64,000 nucleotides of DNA from Paucibacter sp. B2R-40 (lineage in GTDB: Bacteria > Pseudomonadota > Gammaproteobacteria > Burkholderiales > Burkholderiaceae_C). This document shows positions 22,684 through 35,196 of this stretch, piece after piece. Each line of letters begins with the position of its first letter. Position 1 is the first letter of the stretch. The position numbers and the translations under genes are program-made. The stretch covers positions 124,001-188,000 of the forward strand of contig NZ_JAJIRP010000007.1 in the NCBI RefSeq assembly GCF_025717555.1. Direction: 5' to 3'. The notes beneath the pieces are model-generated. The model ran no database searches and was not told where the DNA came from. It saw only the letters and a program-made list of their open reading frames with translations.

Positions 22684-23733
22684 ATGACTTTGACAGAGAT
22701 GTTAGCCATCGCCGGTGGCGTCGTTTTGGCCGGCGTTGTCGCTCATGGCGCCTGGAGCGCCCGCAAGGCCGGCCCGCGCCGTGCCGATGCGCAGCTTGAG
22801 CCCATGATGGACGGCGCACGGCAAGAACCCGGCCTGAACGGACCCGCCTTGGGTGAGGCTGCGGTGTCACTGGATGCGACGCTGCCCGCCGTAGCTCGCG
22901 TGCGCAAGCCGTCCGCCCGCATCGACGCCTTGATTGACGCGATCGCCACTGTCACGCTGGATGCGCCGGTGAGCGGCGAGATGGCGATTTCGCATCTGCC
23001 GGGCAGCCGCCGCGCCGGCACCAAGCCTTTTCATATCGAGGGCATGAATACCGAAAGTGGCGAGTGGGAGCTGCCCGTGCCGGGTCAACGCTATGGCGAG
23101 TTCCAGGCCGGTGTACAGATGGCCAACCGCAACGGTGCGATGAACGAGATCGAGTATTCGGAATTCGTACAAAAGGTGCAGAGTTTTGCCGACGGCGTGG
23201 GTGCCTTTGTGCAGTTCCCTGATATGTTGGATGTTGTCGGTCGGGCGCGTGAATTGGATCATTTTGCAGGGGACCATGACGCGCAGTTGGCGGTGATTCT
23301 GCGAGCCAGGTCGGCCACCTGGACGCTGGGCTTCGTGCAACAGATCGCCGCGCGCCATGGGTTTGTGCCGGGCGCGATGCCAGGCCGCTTGGTGCTGGCT
23401 TCCGAAGAAGAGGGCGCGCCACCCATCCTGAGCTTGAACTTTGAGCCACAGGCGGCCCTGGCCGAGAATCCGCAACTGTCTTCGTTGCGTGAACTGTCCT
23501 TATCGCTTGATGTGGCGCAAACGCCGGAGGCGCTGGAACCATTTGCCTCCTGGCAAGAGGCAGCGCGCGGCTTGGCGCGCGACATCGAGGCCGATGTCTG
23601 CGACGATAGGGGTCAGGTCTTGAACTTGCATGCCTTTGCTTCGATTGGCCAAGATCTGACGACCTTGTACCGGGCCTTGGCTTCGCGCGATCTGGCCGCC
23701 GGCAGCTTGGTTTCTCGGCGTCTATTCAGTTAA
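22684..23733 (+). CDS. zipA: ZipA-like cell division protein
   Basis: The 349-residue protein has one N-terminal transmembrane helix (about residues 5-24), a Pro/Ala-rich linker, and a C-terminal ZipA-type FtsZ-binding domain (about residues 200-345, with LDVVGRARELDHFA and LSLDVAQTPE). It would tether FtsZ to the membrane. It sits between smc and ligA, the usual zipA position. The start at 22684 follows GGGAGAA. Confidence 0.82.
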   Translation: MTLTEMLAIAGGVVLAGVVAHGAWSARKAGPRRADAQLEPMMDGARQEPGLNGPALGEAAVSLDATLPAVARVRKPSARIDALIDAIATVTLDAPVSGEMAISHLPGSRRAGTKPFHIEGMNTESGEWELPVPGQRYGEFQAGVQMANRNGAMNEIEYSEFVQKVQSFADGVGAFVQFPDMLDVVGRARELDHFAGDHDAQLAVILRARSATWTLGFVQQIAARHGFVPGAMPGRLVLASEEEGAPPILSLNFEPQAALAENPQLSSLRELSLSLDVAQTPEALEPFASWQEAARGLARDIEADVCDDRGQVLNLHAFASIGQDLTTLYRALASRDLAAGSLVSRRLFS

Positions 23734-23759
23734 ATTATTCCAGCCAAAGAGGAGTTTCA

Positions 23760-27136
<3,377 letters not shown>

Positions 27137-27144
27137 TTGAGGAT

Positions 27145-28440
27145 TTAGGCTTCAGGCAGCAAGGCCAGAATGGCGCTGGCCATTCGCGCGGCGGCGCCGC
27201 GATGGGCGGCGGCAAACTGCCTTGCTTGGTCGGCGCCTTGACCGCCGGGCTCTTTGCAGATGATCAGCGCCTGCGCCAGACCTTGGCTGATATCGGCCAC
27301 ACGCAAGGCCGCACCGGCCGCCTCGGCCAACTCGGCCGCCTCGGCAAAGTTGAAGGTGTGTGGCCCCATCACGATGGGGCAGCCGCAAGCGGCCGCTTCG
27401 ATCAGGTTCTGACCGCCGAGTGGCGCGAAGCTGCCTCCCAGCAGCGCGACATCGGCAAGCGCGTAATACAGCGCCATCTCGCGCATCGAGTCACCGAGCC
27501 AGACCTGGGCCTTCAATGCTTGCTCGGGCAGCTTGTCTTGCCAGCCGCTGCGGCGGGCCAGCGTCAGGCCGGCCTTCTCGACCAAGGCCGCCACCTCGTC
27601 GAAGCGCTGCGGGTGGCGTGGCACGATCAAGAGCAGCGGCAGGTCTTGCTGCGGCAACTGGCTCCAGGCCTGCAACAGCATCGTCTCTTCGCCTTCGCGC
27701 GTCACGGCGGCCAGCAGCACCGGCCGACCCAGCTGCTCGCGCCATTGCCGGCCTTTGGCTAACAAATCAGCGTCCACCTGCATATCAAACTTCAAATTTC
27801 CCTGCACCAGCACCTTGGGCACAGCGCTGGCGCGCAGGCGCTCGGCGTCGGCCTCGGTCTGCGCCAAGGCGAGCGCCAAGCGCCGAGCGGCCGGATGCAG
27901 CAAGGCCTTGAAGCGTTCACCTCGGCGCTGGCTGCGCGCGGACAGGCGTGCATTGGCCAAGACCATGGGAATCTGCTGCTGGGCCGCTTCGAATTGCAAT
28001 TGCGGCCAGATTTCGGTTTCCATCAAGACGCCGACGGACGGCCGCCAATGGCGCAGAAAGCGCCGCACCGCGCCCGGCGTGTCGTAGGGCAGCCAGGCCT
28101 GCGCATCGCCTTCGCGCAGCAGGCCCAAGCCGGCGGCGCGGCCGGTGGCCGTGCTGTGGGTCAGTAGCAGGCGGGTGTTGGGCCGCTGCTCGCGCAGTGC
28201 GTTGATCAGCGCGGCGGCCGCACGGGTTTCGCCCAGCGACACCGCATGTACCCATACCCAAGCGCTTGATTTGGGCCTTAGGCCGTAAAAACCCAGGCGT
28301 TGCGCCAGCCATTGGCGATACAGCGGCTCGGCCTTGCCGCGCCGCCACAGACGCAGCAGATAGAAGGGCGTCAGCAGCCGCAACAGGCTTGTATAAGCCC
28401 AACGGCTGAGGCGCTCAGACCATGCTTCTGCGGGGGTCAA
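27145..28440 (-). CDS. waaA: 3-deoxy-D-manno-octulosonic acid transferase
   Basis: WaaA/KdtA (431 residues) transfers Kdo to lipid IVA at the inner membrane. It has an N-terminal hydrophobic anchor (LLRLLTPFYLL), the catalytic glutamate in VHAVSLGETRAA, and the C-terminal GT-B donor site region with GGSFAPLGGQNLIEAAACG. It ends 8 bases from the convergent ligA. It abuts the phosphomannomutase gene without a gap. Confidence 0.93.
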   Translation of the reverse strand: MTPAEAWSERLSRWAYTSLLRLLTPFYLLRLWRRGKAEPLYRQWLAQRLGFYGLRPKSSAWVWVHAVSLGETRAAAALINALREQRPNTRLLLTHSTATGRAAGLGLLREGDAQAWLPYDTPGAVRRFLRHWRPSVGVLMETEIWPQLQFEAAQQQIPMVLANARLSARSQRRGERFKALLHPAARRLALALAQTEADAERLRASAVPKVLVQGNLKFDMQVDADLLAKGRQWREQLGRPVLLAAVTREGEETMLLQAWSQLPQQDLPLLLIVPRHPQRFDEVAALVEKAGLTLARRSGWQDKLPEQALKAQVWLGDSMREMALYYALADVALLGGSFAPLGGQNLIEAAACGCPIVMGPHTFNFAEAAELAEAAGAALRVADISQGLAQALIICKEPGGQGADQARQFAAAHRGAAARMASAILALLPEA

Positions 28441-29829
28441 TCAATGCCCGGCCGCAAAGGTGGCGTCGGGCTTGACGCGCTTGAGTTGGGCCAGCACATC
28501 ATGCTGGATGCGGGCCAAGGCCTCGGGCGTGTGACCTTCAAAGCGCAGCACCAAGACCGGTGTGGTGTTGGACGCACGCACCAGACCGAAACCGTCCTCG
28601 TACTCGACGCGCAGGCCGTCGATGGTGACGATCTCCTTCGAGCCCGGGAACTCGGCCACTTCCAGCAATTTTTTGACCACCTCGTGATGCTCGCCTTCGG
28701 CGCAAGGCACATTGATCTCGGGCGTGTTGAAGCTGGTCGGCAGTGCGTGCAGCACCGCGCTTGGGTCGCTGGCCCTTGAGAGGATTTCCAGCAGGCGGGC
28801 GGCGGTGTACATCGCGTCGTCAAAACCGTACCAACGCTCCTTGAAGAAGATATGGCCCGACAACTCCCCGGCGAGAGGCGCGCCGGTCTCGCGCAGCTTG
28901 GCCTTGGCCAAGGAGTGGCCGGTCATCCACATCAGCGGCTTGCCGCCATGCTCGCGAATCCACGGTGCCAGGCGCTGTGTGCACTTGACGTCGAAGATGA
29001 TTTCGGCGCCGGGCTTGCGCTTCAGAATGTCGGCGGCGAACAGCATGATTTGGCGGTCCGGCATGATCATGGTGCCGTCCTTGGTGACCACGCCCAAGCG
29101 GTCGCCGTCACCGTCGAAGGCCAGACCTAACTCCGCATCGCATGCATGCACGATGCGCTTGAGGTCTTCCAGATTCTCTGGCCGCGATGGATCGGGATGG
29201 TGGTTGGGGAAGTCACCGTCGACCTTGGAATAAATGTCGATCACCTCGCAGCCCAGTGCGCGCAGGATGGCCGGTGCGGTGGCGCCGGGGATGCCGTTGC
29301 CGGAGTCGACCACGATCTTCATCGGGCGCTTGAGCTTGCAATCTTTGACGATGCGCTGGCTGTACTCGGGCACGATGTCCATCGCGGCCGTGCGACCCTG
29401 GCCGGTCTTGTAGTCCTCGGCCTCGATGCGCCGGCGCAGGCCCTGAATCTGCTCGCCATAGACGGCCGCGCCCTTGAGCACCATCTTGAAGCCGTTGTAG
29501 TCCTTGGGGTTGTGGCTGCCGGTCACCATGATGCCGCTGCGGCAGCCATGCTTGGCGCGTGTGGCGGCAACGTAATACAGCATCGGTGTGGTGACGGCGC
29601 CGAGGTCGACCACGTCCAGGCCGGTGGATTGCAAACCACGGATCAAAGCAGCCACCAGGCCGGGGCCGGAGATGCGGCCGTCACGGCCGACGGCGACGGC
29701 CTTCTCACCGAGGGCACGCGCTTCGGTGCCGAAGGCGCATCCGAGGTGTTCTGCCAGCTCTTCGTTCAATGTTGTGCCGACGACTCCTCGGATGTCATAG
29801 GCCTTGAAGATGGACGCGTGAACTTGCAT
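28441..29829 (-). CDS. Phosphomannomutase/phosphoglucomutase
   Basis: The 462-residue alpha-D-phosphohexomutase has the N-terminal FKAYDIRG motif, the phosphoserine loop VTGSHNP (Ser105), the metal loop DGDGDR and the sugar loop GELSGH. It belongs to the AlgC/ManB group and supplies hexose-1-phosphates for surface polysaccharides and LPS, which suits the neighbour waaA. ATG at 29829 begins the family-typical MQVHASIFKAYDIRG; a longer in-frame reading to 29991 has no homologous content. Confidence 0.93.
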   Translation of the reverse strand: MQVHASIFKAYDIRGVVGTTLNEELAEHLGCAFGTEARALGEKAVAVGRDGRISGPGLVAALIRGLQSTGLDVVDLGAVTTPMLYYVAATRAKHGCRSGIMVTGSHNPKDYNGFKMVLKGAAVYGEQIQGLRRRIEAEDYKTGQGRTAAMDIVPEYSQRIVKDCKLKRPMKIVVDSGNGIPGATAPAILRALGCEVIDIYSKVDGDFPNHHPDPSRPENLEDLKRIVHACDAELGLAFDGDGDRLGVVTKDGTMIMPDRQIMLFAADILKRKPGAEIIFDVKCTQRLAPWIREHGGKPLMWMTGHSLAKAKLRETGAPLAGELSGHIFFKERWYGFDDAMYTAARLLEILSRASDPSAVLHALPTSFNTPEINVPCAEGEHHEVVKKLLEVAEFPGSKEIVTIDGLRVEYEDGFGLVRASNTTPVLVLRFEGHTPEALARIQHDVLAQLKRVKPDATFAAGH

Positions 29830-29970
29830 GTGGAAATTCCCTGGATTGAATGGATCGGTAAAAAAGCTTGGCGCGATTGTAGGCAAGGGATTTGACGCTT
29901 CATCGCACCGGCTGTCGAATCGTCGCGACCCGGCATTGCTTGCTTGGCTGGCTTGCCTACACTGCGACAC

Positions 29971-31128
29971 ATGAAGAGCATCATCCATCACTTCAAGAGT
30001 GGCCTGCTGCAGGCTTGGGCGTCATTCACCGTGCTGACAAAAGACCGCACCGAGCCGGCTTGGGCGCGCGTCTTGATCAGCACCGGCATAGGTCTGTGCT
30101 TTGCCTTGCTGTTCACGCTGGTGCCGGGAATGATCCTGGGGCGGCTGTTCGATGGAAATTGGTTGGCGCACACCTTTGGCGCCAATCTGATTTTGTGCCT
30201 GTGCATTTCTTACACCATCCATGCCTTGTTTCGAAGTGCCGAGCTGTTTTTGCCGGTGTCGATGATTGAGCGATTGCAGGCGCGCAGCGACTGGCGAGCC
30301 GGGGTCTTTTCGGCCGGGGTAGGGATTGCCGGGACTGCGCTGGGCGGCTTCTTGGGGTTGATTTTTCTGGGGCATGTGTTTGATATCGATGCCTTGGGAA
30401 GCTATTTGAGCAAACCCTCGAATCTGCGCATGTCCGGTTTTCTGACCTTGCTGATCACCGGCGCCAATATTTTTTGGTGGAAGATGCGCAGCAAGCAGCA
30501 AGCCTTGCAGTTGGCCGCCACCGAGGCGCAGCTGCGCCTGCTGCAGGCGCAAATTGAGCCGCATTTCCTGTTCAACACCTTGGCCAATGTGCAAAGCCTG
30601 ATTGACCATGATGCTGCGCGTGCCAAACATATGCTGGAATCATTCACCGATTACCTGCGGGCCAGCTTGGGCCAGCTGCGCAGGGCGGATAGTTCGCTGG
30701 GCGCTGAGCTTGAGATGGCACAGAGCTATTTGCATTTGCTGCAGATCCGTATGGGTGAGCGGCTGAGCTTCAGCATCGAGGCCAGCGCCGAGGCGCGTAG
30801 TGCAGCCTTGCCGCCACTGCTCTTGCAGCCCTTGATAGAAAACGCCATTCATCATGGCCTGGAACCCAAGCTGGAGGGCGGGTGCATCATGATTCAGGCG
30901 CAGGTGCAGCAAGGCAGGCTGCAGATTCGGGTGGAGGACGATGGGCTGGGCCTGGATGCGCCCAAGCGCCCAGGCCGCAAGGGCGGCGCTGGTATCGCCC
31001 TGGGGAATATCCGGGCGCGACTGGAAAGTCTTTACCCTCACAATGCCAGTCTGAGCCTAACGCAGCAAACTGTCGGCACTTTGGCCGCTTTGAGTTTGCC
31101 TTACACACCAAGCCGAAGCCAACCATGA
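29971..31128 (+). CDS. LytS/AlgZ-type sensor histidine kinase
   Basis: The 385-residue protein has four or five N-terminal transmembrane helices and a His_kinase domain with the phosphorylated histidine in QIEPHFLFNTLAN (about residue 200). An HATPase domain follows, with N box LIENAIHHGL and G boxes DDGLGL and GIALGNIRARL. It forms a two-component pair with the next gene, overlapping by 4 bases. The signal is unknown. ATG at 29971 fits the family better than an in-frame start at 29944. Confidence 0.9.
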   Translation: MKSIIHHFKSGLLQAWASFTVLTKDRTEPAWARVLISTGIGLCFALLFTLVPGMILGRLFDGNWLAHTFGANLILCLCISYTIHALFRSAELFLPVSMIERLQARSDWRAGVFSAGVGIAGTALGGFLGLIFLGHVFDIDALGSYLSKPSNLRMSGFLTLLITGANIFWWKMRSKQQALQLAATEAQLRLLQAQIEPHFLFNTLANVQSLIDHDAARAKHMLESFTDYLRASLGQLRRADSSLGAELEMAQSYLHLLQIRMGERLSFSIEASAEARSAALPPLLLQPLIENAIHHGLEPKLEGGCIMIQAQVQQGRLQIRVEDDGLGLDAPKRPGRKGGAGIALGNIRARLESLYPHNASLSLTQQTVGTLAALSLPYTPSRSQP

Positions 31129-31880
31129 CCCGTGCCTTGATCGCTGATGACGAGCCGCACTTGGCTCAATACCTGAAACAGCAATTGGCCGATTGCTGGC
31201 CCGAGCTCGAGATTGTTGCCGTGGCCAGAAACGGCATCGAAGCGGCTGAGCAGATCAATGCTCTACAGCCGGATATTGCCTTTTTGGATATTCAAATGCC
31301 GGGCCTGACCGGGCTGGAGGTGGCGCAAGGCATCGAGGGCGGCACGCGGGTGGTGTTCGTCACGGCCTATGACGAATATGCGCTGGAGGCTTTTGACGCG
31401 GCCGCGATTGACTATCTGCTCAAGCCGCTGAAGACGGAGCGTTTGCTGACTTGCCTGGCCCGCCTCAAGGGCGCACTGGCGCAACCCCAAGCCGCTGAGA
31501 CTGCTCGTTTGGCCGAGGCCTTGCAGCGCCTGCTGCCCAGCGCTGCGGCGGCACCAAGGCTGCGTTTCATTCGTGCCGGCAGTGCAGACTTGATGCATCA
31601 GGTCGCGGTACAGGATGTGCTGTTCTTCCATGCGGATGACAAGTACACGGTGGTTAAAACGGCCCAGGCTGAGCACTTGATTCGCACCACCATCACCGAC
31701 TTGGTGGCGCAACTCGACCCCGAACAGTTCTGGCAGGTGCACCGTTCAACACTGATCAACCTGGCTCATTTGGCAGGCACCAGGCGCGACGAGATGAGTC
31801 GCTTGTTTGTGCGCATCAAGGGCCATGCGCAGGAGCTGCCGGTCAGCCGCGCCTATGTGCATCTGTTCAAGTCGATGTAG
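31125..31880 (+). CDS. LytTR-family response regulator
   Basis: The 251-residue protein has an N-terminal receiver domain with acidic DDE, the phosphoacceptor Asp in FLDIQMPGLTG, and the Lys in DYLLKPLK. A C-terminal LytTR DNA-binding domain follows (DVLFFHADDKYTVV... FWQVHRSTLINL). It is the partner of the kinase encoded upstream. ATG at 31125 lies in the ATGA overlap. Longer in-frame readings that run back into the kinase gene are artefacts. Confidence 0.93.
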   Translation: MTRALIADDEPHLAQYLKQQLADCWPELEIVAVARNGIEAAEQINALQPDIAFLDIQMPGLTGLEVAQGIEGGTRVVFVTAYDEYALEAFDAAAIDYLLKPLKTERLLTCLARLKGALAQPQAAETARLAEALQRLLPSAAAAPRLRFIRAGSADLMHQVAVQDVLFFHADDKYTVVKTAQAEHLIRTTITDLVAQLDPEQFWQVHRSTLINLAHLAGTRRDEMSRLFVRIKGHAQELPVSRAYVHLFKSM

Positions 31881-31928
31881 AGTCGGCTCCAAGTCAGGGG
31901 GCTTACAAGAATCCATATCGGCACGATC

Positions 31929-32696
31929 ATGAACTTCCTCTTGCGTAGAAGTCGGCGGCCTTTGCCCTGGCTGTTGGCGGCCGCTCTGTGCCCGACGCTG
32001 CTGCTCTCCCATCCGGCCAGAGCCGCCCAGTTGGAATGGCTGGCGGGGGAATTGCCGCCCTTCGTTTGGCAATCCCAGGACGGCCCGCATGGCCTGGCGT
32101 ATGAGTTGGCGGCGCAAATGTCGCTCAGACTCGGCCGCCCGATGAGCCTGACCATTTACCCCTGGGCGCGTGCAGTTCGTATGGCTGAGGGAGGACCCAA
32201 CTACGGCGTATTTCCGCTGGCTCGCACGCTTGATCGGGAAGCAAAGTTCAAGTGGCTGATCCCCTTGGCGCATGTGAACTACACCTTCTTTGGTCGACGC
32301 GGCAGCAGCGTTGATTTGGATGACCTGGAGGCCTTGCGGTCTCAACGCATCGGCGTGTTGCGCGGCTCGCCCATCATCAAGAATTTACAGGCCGAGAAGT
32401 TTCGCCATCTCGTGCAAGCCAAGGACTACAAGGAACTTCTGCGCCTCTTGACCGAGGGCATGGTTGCTGCGGCCTATGCGGGTGAGCCGATGTTGCGCGC
32501 TGCGATTGATGAGTTCGGCTTCAAACCGCAGGAGTTTCGCTCTGGGCTCAGCTTGAAGTCCGCCGAGCTGTATGTGGCGACATCTTTGGCGCTGGATCCT
32601 TTAGAAGAAGAGCGTTGGCTGCAGGCTTACCGAGAGCTTCAATTGGACGGCACGGTCGCTCGCTTGCAGAAGAAATACTTGCAGCGGGAGCACTGA
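31929..32696 (+). CDS. Periplasmic substrate-binding protein (amino-acid-binding-like, SBP_bac_3 type)
   Basis: The 255-residue protein has a signal peptide (RR-LPWLLAAALCPTLLL, cleavage near the ARA-A at about residue 33) and a family 3 solute-binding fold: LPPFVWQSQDGPHGLAYEL, then the PWARA segment, and GVLRGSPIIKNL in lobe 2. No permease or ATPase gene accompanies it, so it may be a stand-alone sensor or scavenging protein. The ligand cannot be told from sequence. Confidence 0.8.
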   Translation: MNFLLRRSRRPLPWLLAAALCPTLLLSHPARAAQLEWLAGELPPFVWQSQDGPHGLAYELAAQMSLRLGRPMSLTIYPWARAVRMAEGGPNYGVFPLARTLDREAKFKWLIPLAHVNYTFFGRRGSSVDLDDLEALRSQRIGVLRGSPIIKNLQAEKFRHLVQAKDYKELLRLLTEGMVAAAYAGEPMLRAAIDEFGFKPQEFRSGLSLKSAELYVATSLALDPLEEERWLQAYRELQLDGTVARLQKKYLQREH

Positions 32697-32793
32697 GCTT
32701 TCGGCGTGCGCTGGCTGAAGGGCGCAAGAAGCGGGTCGACCGCGAGCAAGTCGGCGCGCAGTATGCTCACGGGCCTTACCGTGACTGCACCTG

Positions 32794-33669
32794 ATGAAAA
32801 CCTTTGACCTCGCCGAACTGATTTTGCTGGCCGCTATTTGGGGCGCCTCCTTTTTATTCATGCGCCTGGGCGCCCATGAATTTGGGCCGGTGGCGATGGC
32901 TGCGATGCGCGTCGCCGGGGCCAGTCTGATGCTGTTGCCGCTCCTGGCTGCGCGCCAGGGGCTTGCCGAGTTGGGCCGGGAATGGCGGCCACTGGCCGTC
33001 ATTGGCCTGTTGAACAGTGCCTTGCCTTTCGCGCTGTTCAGCTTTGCGGCCTTGTCGATCTCGGCTGGTTTATCCAGCATTGTCAATGCCACAACGCCGC
33101 TATGGGGGGCCTTGATCGCTTGGCTTTGGCTTGGACAACGGCTCAACAGCCTGCGCATCATCGGCTTGGGCCTTGGCTTTGCTGGTGTGCTCTATTTGGC
33201 CTGGGACAAAGCATCGTTCAAGCCGGGCGCGGACCACAGCGCGGTGTGGGCCTTGCTGGCATGTTTGACTGCGACCTTTTGCTATGGACTTGCGGCCAAT
33301 TTCAGCAAGCGCTACACCGCGCATATCGCGCCGTTGGCGGTCGCCACCGGCAGCCAAGTCTATGCCGCTTTGATGTTGATAGTGCCTGCTTTGGTCTTTT
33401 GGCCTCAGACAGTGCCCAGCCCGCAAGCCTGGGCTGCAGTGTCGGCCTTGTCACTGCTGTGCTCAGCGTTTGCCTACATTTTGTATTTCCGCTTGATGAG
33501 CCGCATCGGGCCCACCAACACCATCGCCGTGACCTTCTTGATCCCCGTCTTCGCGGTGCTCTGGGGCTATTTATTCTTGGGCGAAGTTTTTACGCTGAAA
33601 ATGGTGGCCGGCTGCGCGGTGGTCTTGTTGGGTACGGCGCTGGCCTTGGGTTTGCTGCGCCGCTCATGA
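32794..33669 (+). CDS. DMT superfamily (EamA) transporter
   Basis: The 291-residue protein has ten predicted transmembrane helices arranged as two EamA repeats. The first starts LAELILLAAIWGASFLFMRLG and the second near residue 150 (AVWALLACLTATFCYG). The family exports metabolites and amino acids; the substrate is unknown. It has 97 bases upstream with no gene and is transcribed alone toward a convergent regulator gene. Confidence 0.88.
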   Translation: MKTFDLAELILLAAIWGASFLFMRLGAHEFGPVAMAAMRVAGASLMLLPLLAARQGLAELGREWRPLAVIGLLNSALPFALFSFAALSISAGLSSIVNATTPLWGALIAWLWLGQRLNSLRIIGLGLGFAGVLYLAWDKASFKPGADHSAVWALLACLTATFCYGLAANFSKRYTAHIAPLAVATGSQVYAALMLIVPALVFWPQTVPSPQAWAAVSALSLLCSAFAYILYFRLMSRIGPTNTIAVTFLIPVFAVLWGYLFLGEVFTLKMVAGCAVVLLGTALALGLLRRS

Positions 33670-33696
33670 GTGGACAATGGGGTGAACTTGGCCGTT

Positions 33697-35043
33697 TCAC
33701 TGCGGGGTGTGGCTCGGCAGATCCTTGAGCTTGCGATACAAGGTGCTGCGGCCTATGCCTAATTGCCTGGCCGCGAGAGCCAGATTGCCTTTGCAGTTCA
33801 AGACAGCCGCCTGAATGGCTTGCAATTCGGTTTGACGCAAAGTGCCGGTTTCGCTCAACCCCACAGGGGGGCGCAGGGCTTCACCGGCAGGGCTGAGCTG
33901 CTGGCCAGCTTGCTCAAGTGCCGCAGCACTGCGCGTCAAGCTCGCTGCGCGCTCCACGGCAGCAGCAGCGCCCACCGCCGCATCCGACCCCGATGGGGTT
34001 GCAACTGGGGCAACTTGCCCGAGCGCCGTCGCCCCGGACTTGCCTCGACTTGCAAAGCTCAACACGCCATGCAGACATCTTGCGGGTGCAGCTCCGCCCG
34101 CCTCGACATGGGCCGCAACCAGAAGATCGCCCACGCCGCCGCGGCTCTGTGCTGAGGCCTGTGCAGGCTTGGTCAGCGCCATCTGCAAAGGCAGGTCCGG
34201 GTAGCTTTGGCCGTGTTCAAGCAGGCTGGGCAGCTCAATGCCGAACAGATCCGGCAGGGCGCAGCGTCGCAACTGAGCGGCGCTTTGCCCTATCATTTCA
34301 ATCGCGCGGCGGTTGACGCCAAGCACCCGGCCAGCCTCGTCAAGTGCCAGCACGCCCTCTCTGAGAGTACCCAAGCCGTTGGCGCTGGGGTGAATGTGCA
34401 GGCTCAGGCTTTGCCTGAACATGTCTTTGAACCATTGCGTTTCAATCATGTTCGCCGCCATGGTCGCCAAAGCGAGCGTGTGCGGGTGGTAGCTGCGACG
34501 GTCACCGGACACATTGACCACGCCCAGCAAAGCACCTTTGTGATCAAAGATCGGCGCAGCCGAGCAGGTCAGGAAATGGAAATCACGCAAATAATGGTCT
34601 TGGCCGTTGACCACGGTCGGGGCCTCGGTCATCAAGGCGGTGCCGACGGCATTGGTGCCCTTGACGGCTTCCGACCAAATAGCCCCGGGTGCCAGGGCAA
34701 TACGCTGAGCACGCTCCAAGAATCCCGGGTCTCCCATCGCATGCAAGATGACGCCGCTGGCATCGGTCAGCAAGACCATGCTGTGGGCATGGCTCAGCTG
34801 CTCGTAAAGCATTTCCATCACCGGTAGCGCTTGCGCGCACAGTCTGACGTTGCGCTTGCGAAGCTCGATCAAGTCGGTTTGGCTCAGACAAGTCAAGTCG
34901 GCGCGGTGCTGTGGCATAAGCCCGAAGACCTGGCAGCGCTCATGTGAACTCAACATCGCCAGTCTTTGCTCAGCTTGAGGCTCTGCCCTGCTTTTCGAGG
35001 CGATTGCGGGTCCGCTGCGTTGGCCGTAATTGGTGCTTATCAA
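33697..35043 (-). CDS. AcoR-like GAF/PAS/Fis-type regulator lacking the AAA+ domain
   Basis: The 448-residue protein resembles AcoR-type sigma-54 activators. It has an N-terminal GAF domain (WSEAVKGTNAVGTAL... FHFLTCSAAPIFDHKGALLGVVNVSG), a PAS-like domain (DEAGRVLGVNRRAIEMIG), and a C-terminal Fis-type HTH (NLALAARQLGIGRSTLYRKLKDL). No Walker motifs or GAFTGA loop lie between them; the space is a low-complexity Ala/Ser/Gly region. It therefore cannot act as a normal sigma-54 activator. The target genes are unknown. Confidence 0.82.
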   Translation of the reverse strand: MISTNYGQRSGPAIASKSRAEPQAEQRLAMLSSHERCQVFGLMPQHRADLTCLSQTDLIELRKRNVRLCAQALPVMEMLYEQLSHAHSMVLLTDASGVILHAMGDPGFLERAQRIALAPGAIWSEAVKGTNAVGTALMTEAPTVVNGQDHYLRDFHFLTCSAAPIFDHKGALLGVVNVSGDRRSYHPHTLALATMAANMIETQWFKDMFRQSLSLHIHPSANGLGTLREGVLALDEAGRVLGVNRRAIEMIGQSAAQLRRCALPDLFGIELPSLLEHGQSYPDLPLQMALTKPAQASAQSRGGVGDLLVAAHVEAGGAAPARCLHGVLSFASRGKSGATALGQVAPVATPSGSDAAVGAAAAVERAASLTRSAAALEQAGQQLSPAGEALRPPVGLSETGTLRQTELQAIQAAVLNCKGNLALAARQLGIGRSTLYRKLKDLPSHTPQ

Positions 35044-35196
35044 TCTTGCTCCCTGATGCTTTGTGACAGACTAGCATGCAGCGTAGTCCCATCGGCCCCT
35101 GGAGTTAGGGGGATGGCCAGCGACAGGGGGGTGGGCTTGCCCTAGTTGTGCGATAGGCGGAAAGTTGAGCGCTTGAAAACGGCCTGTCGAGCACCT

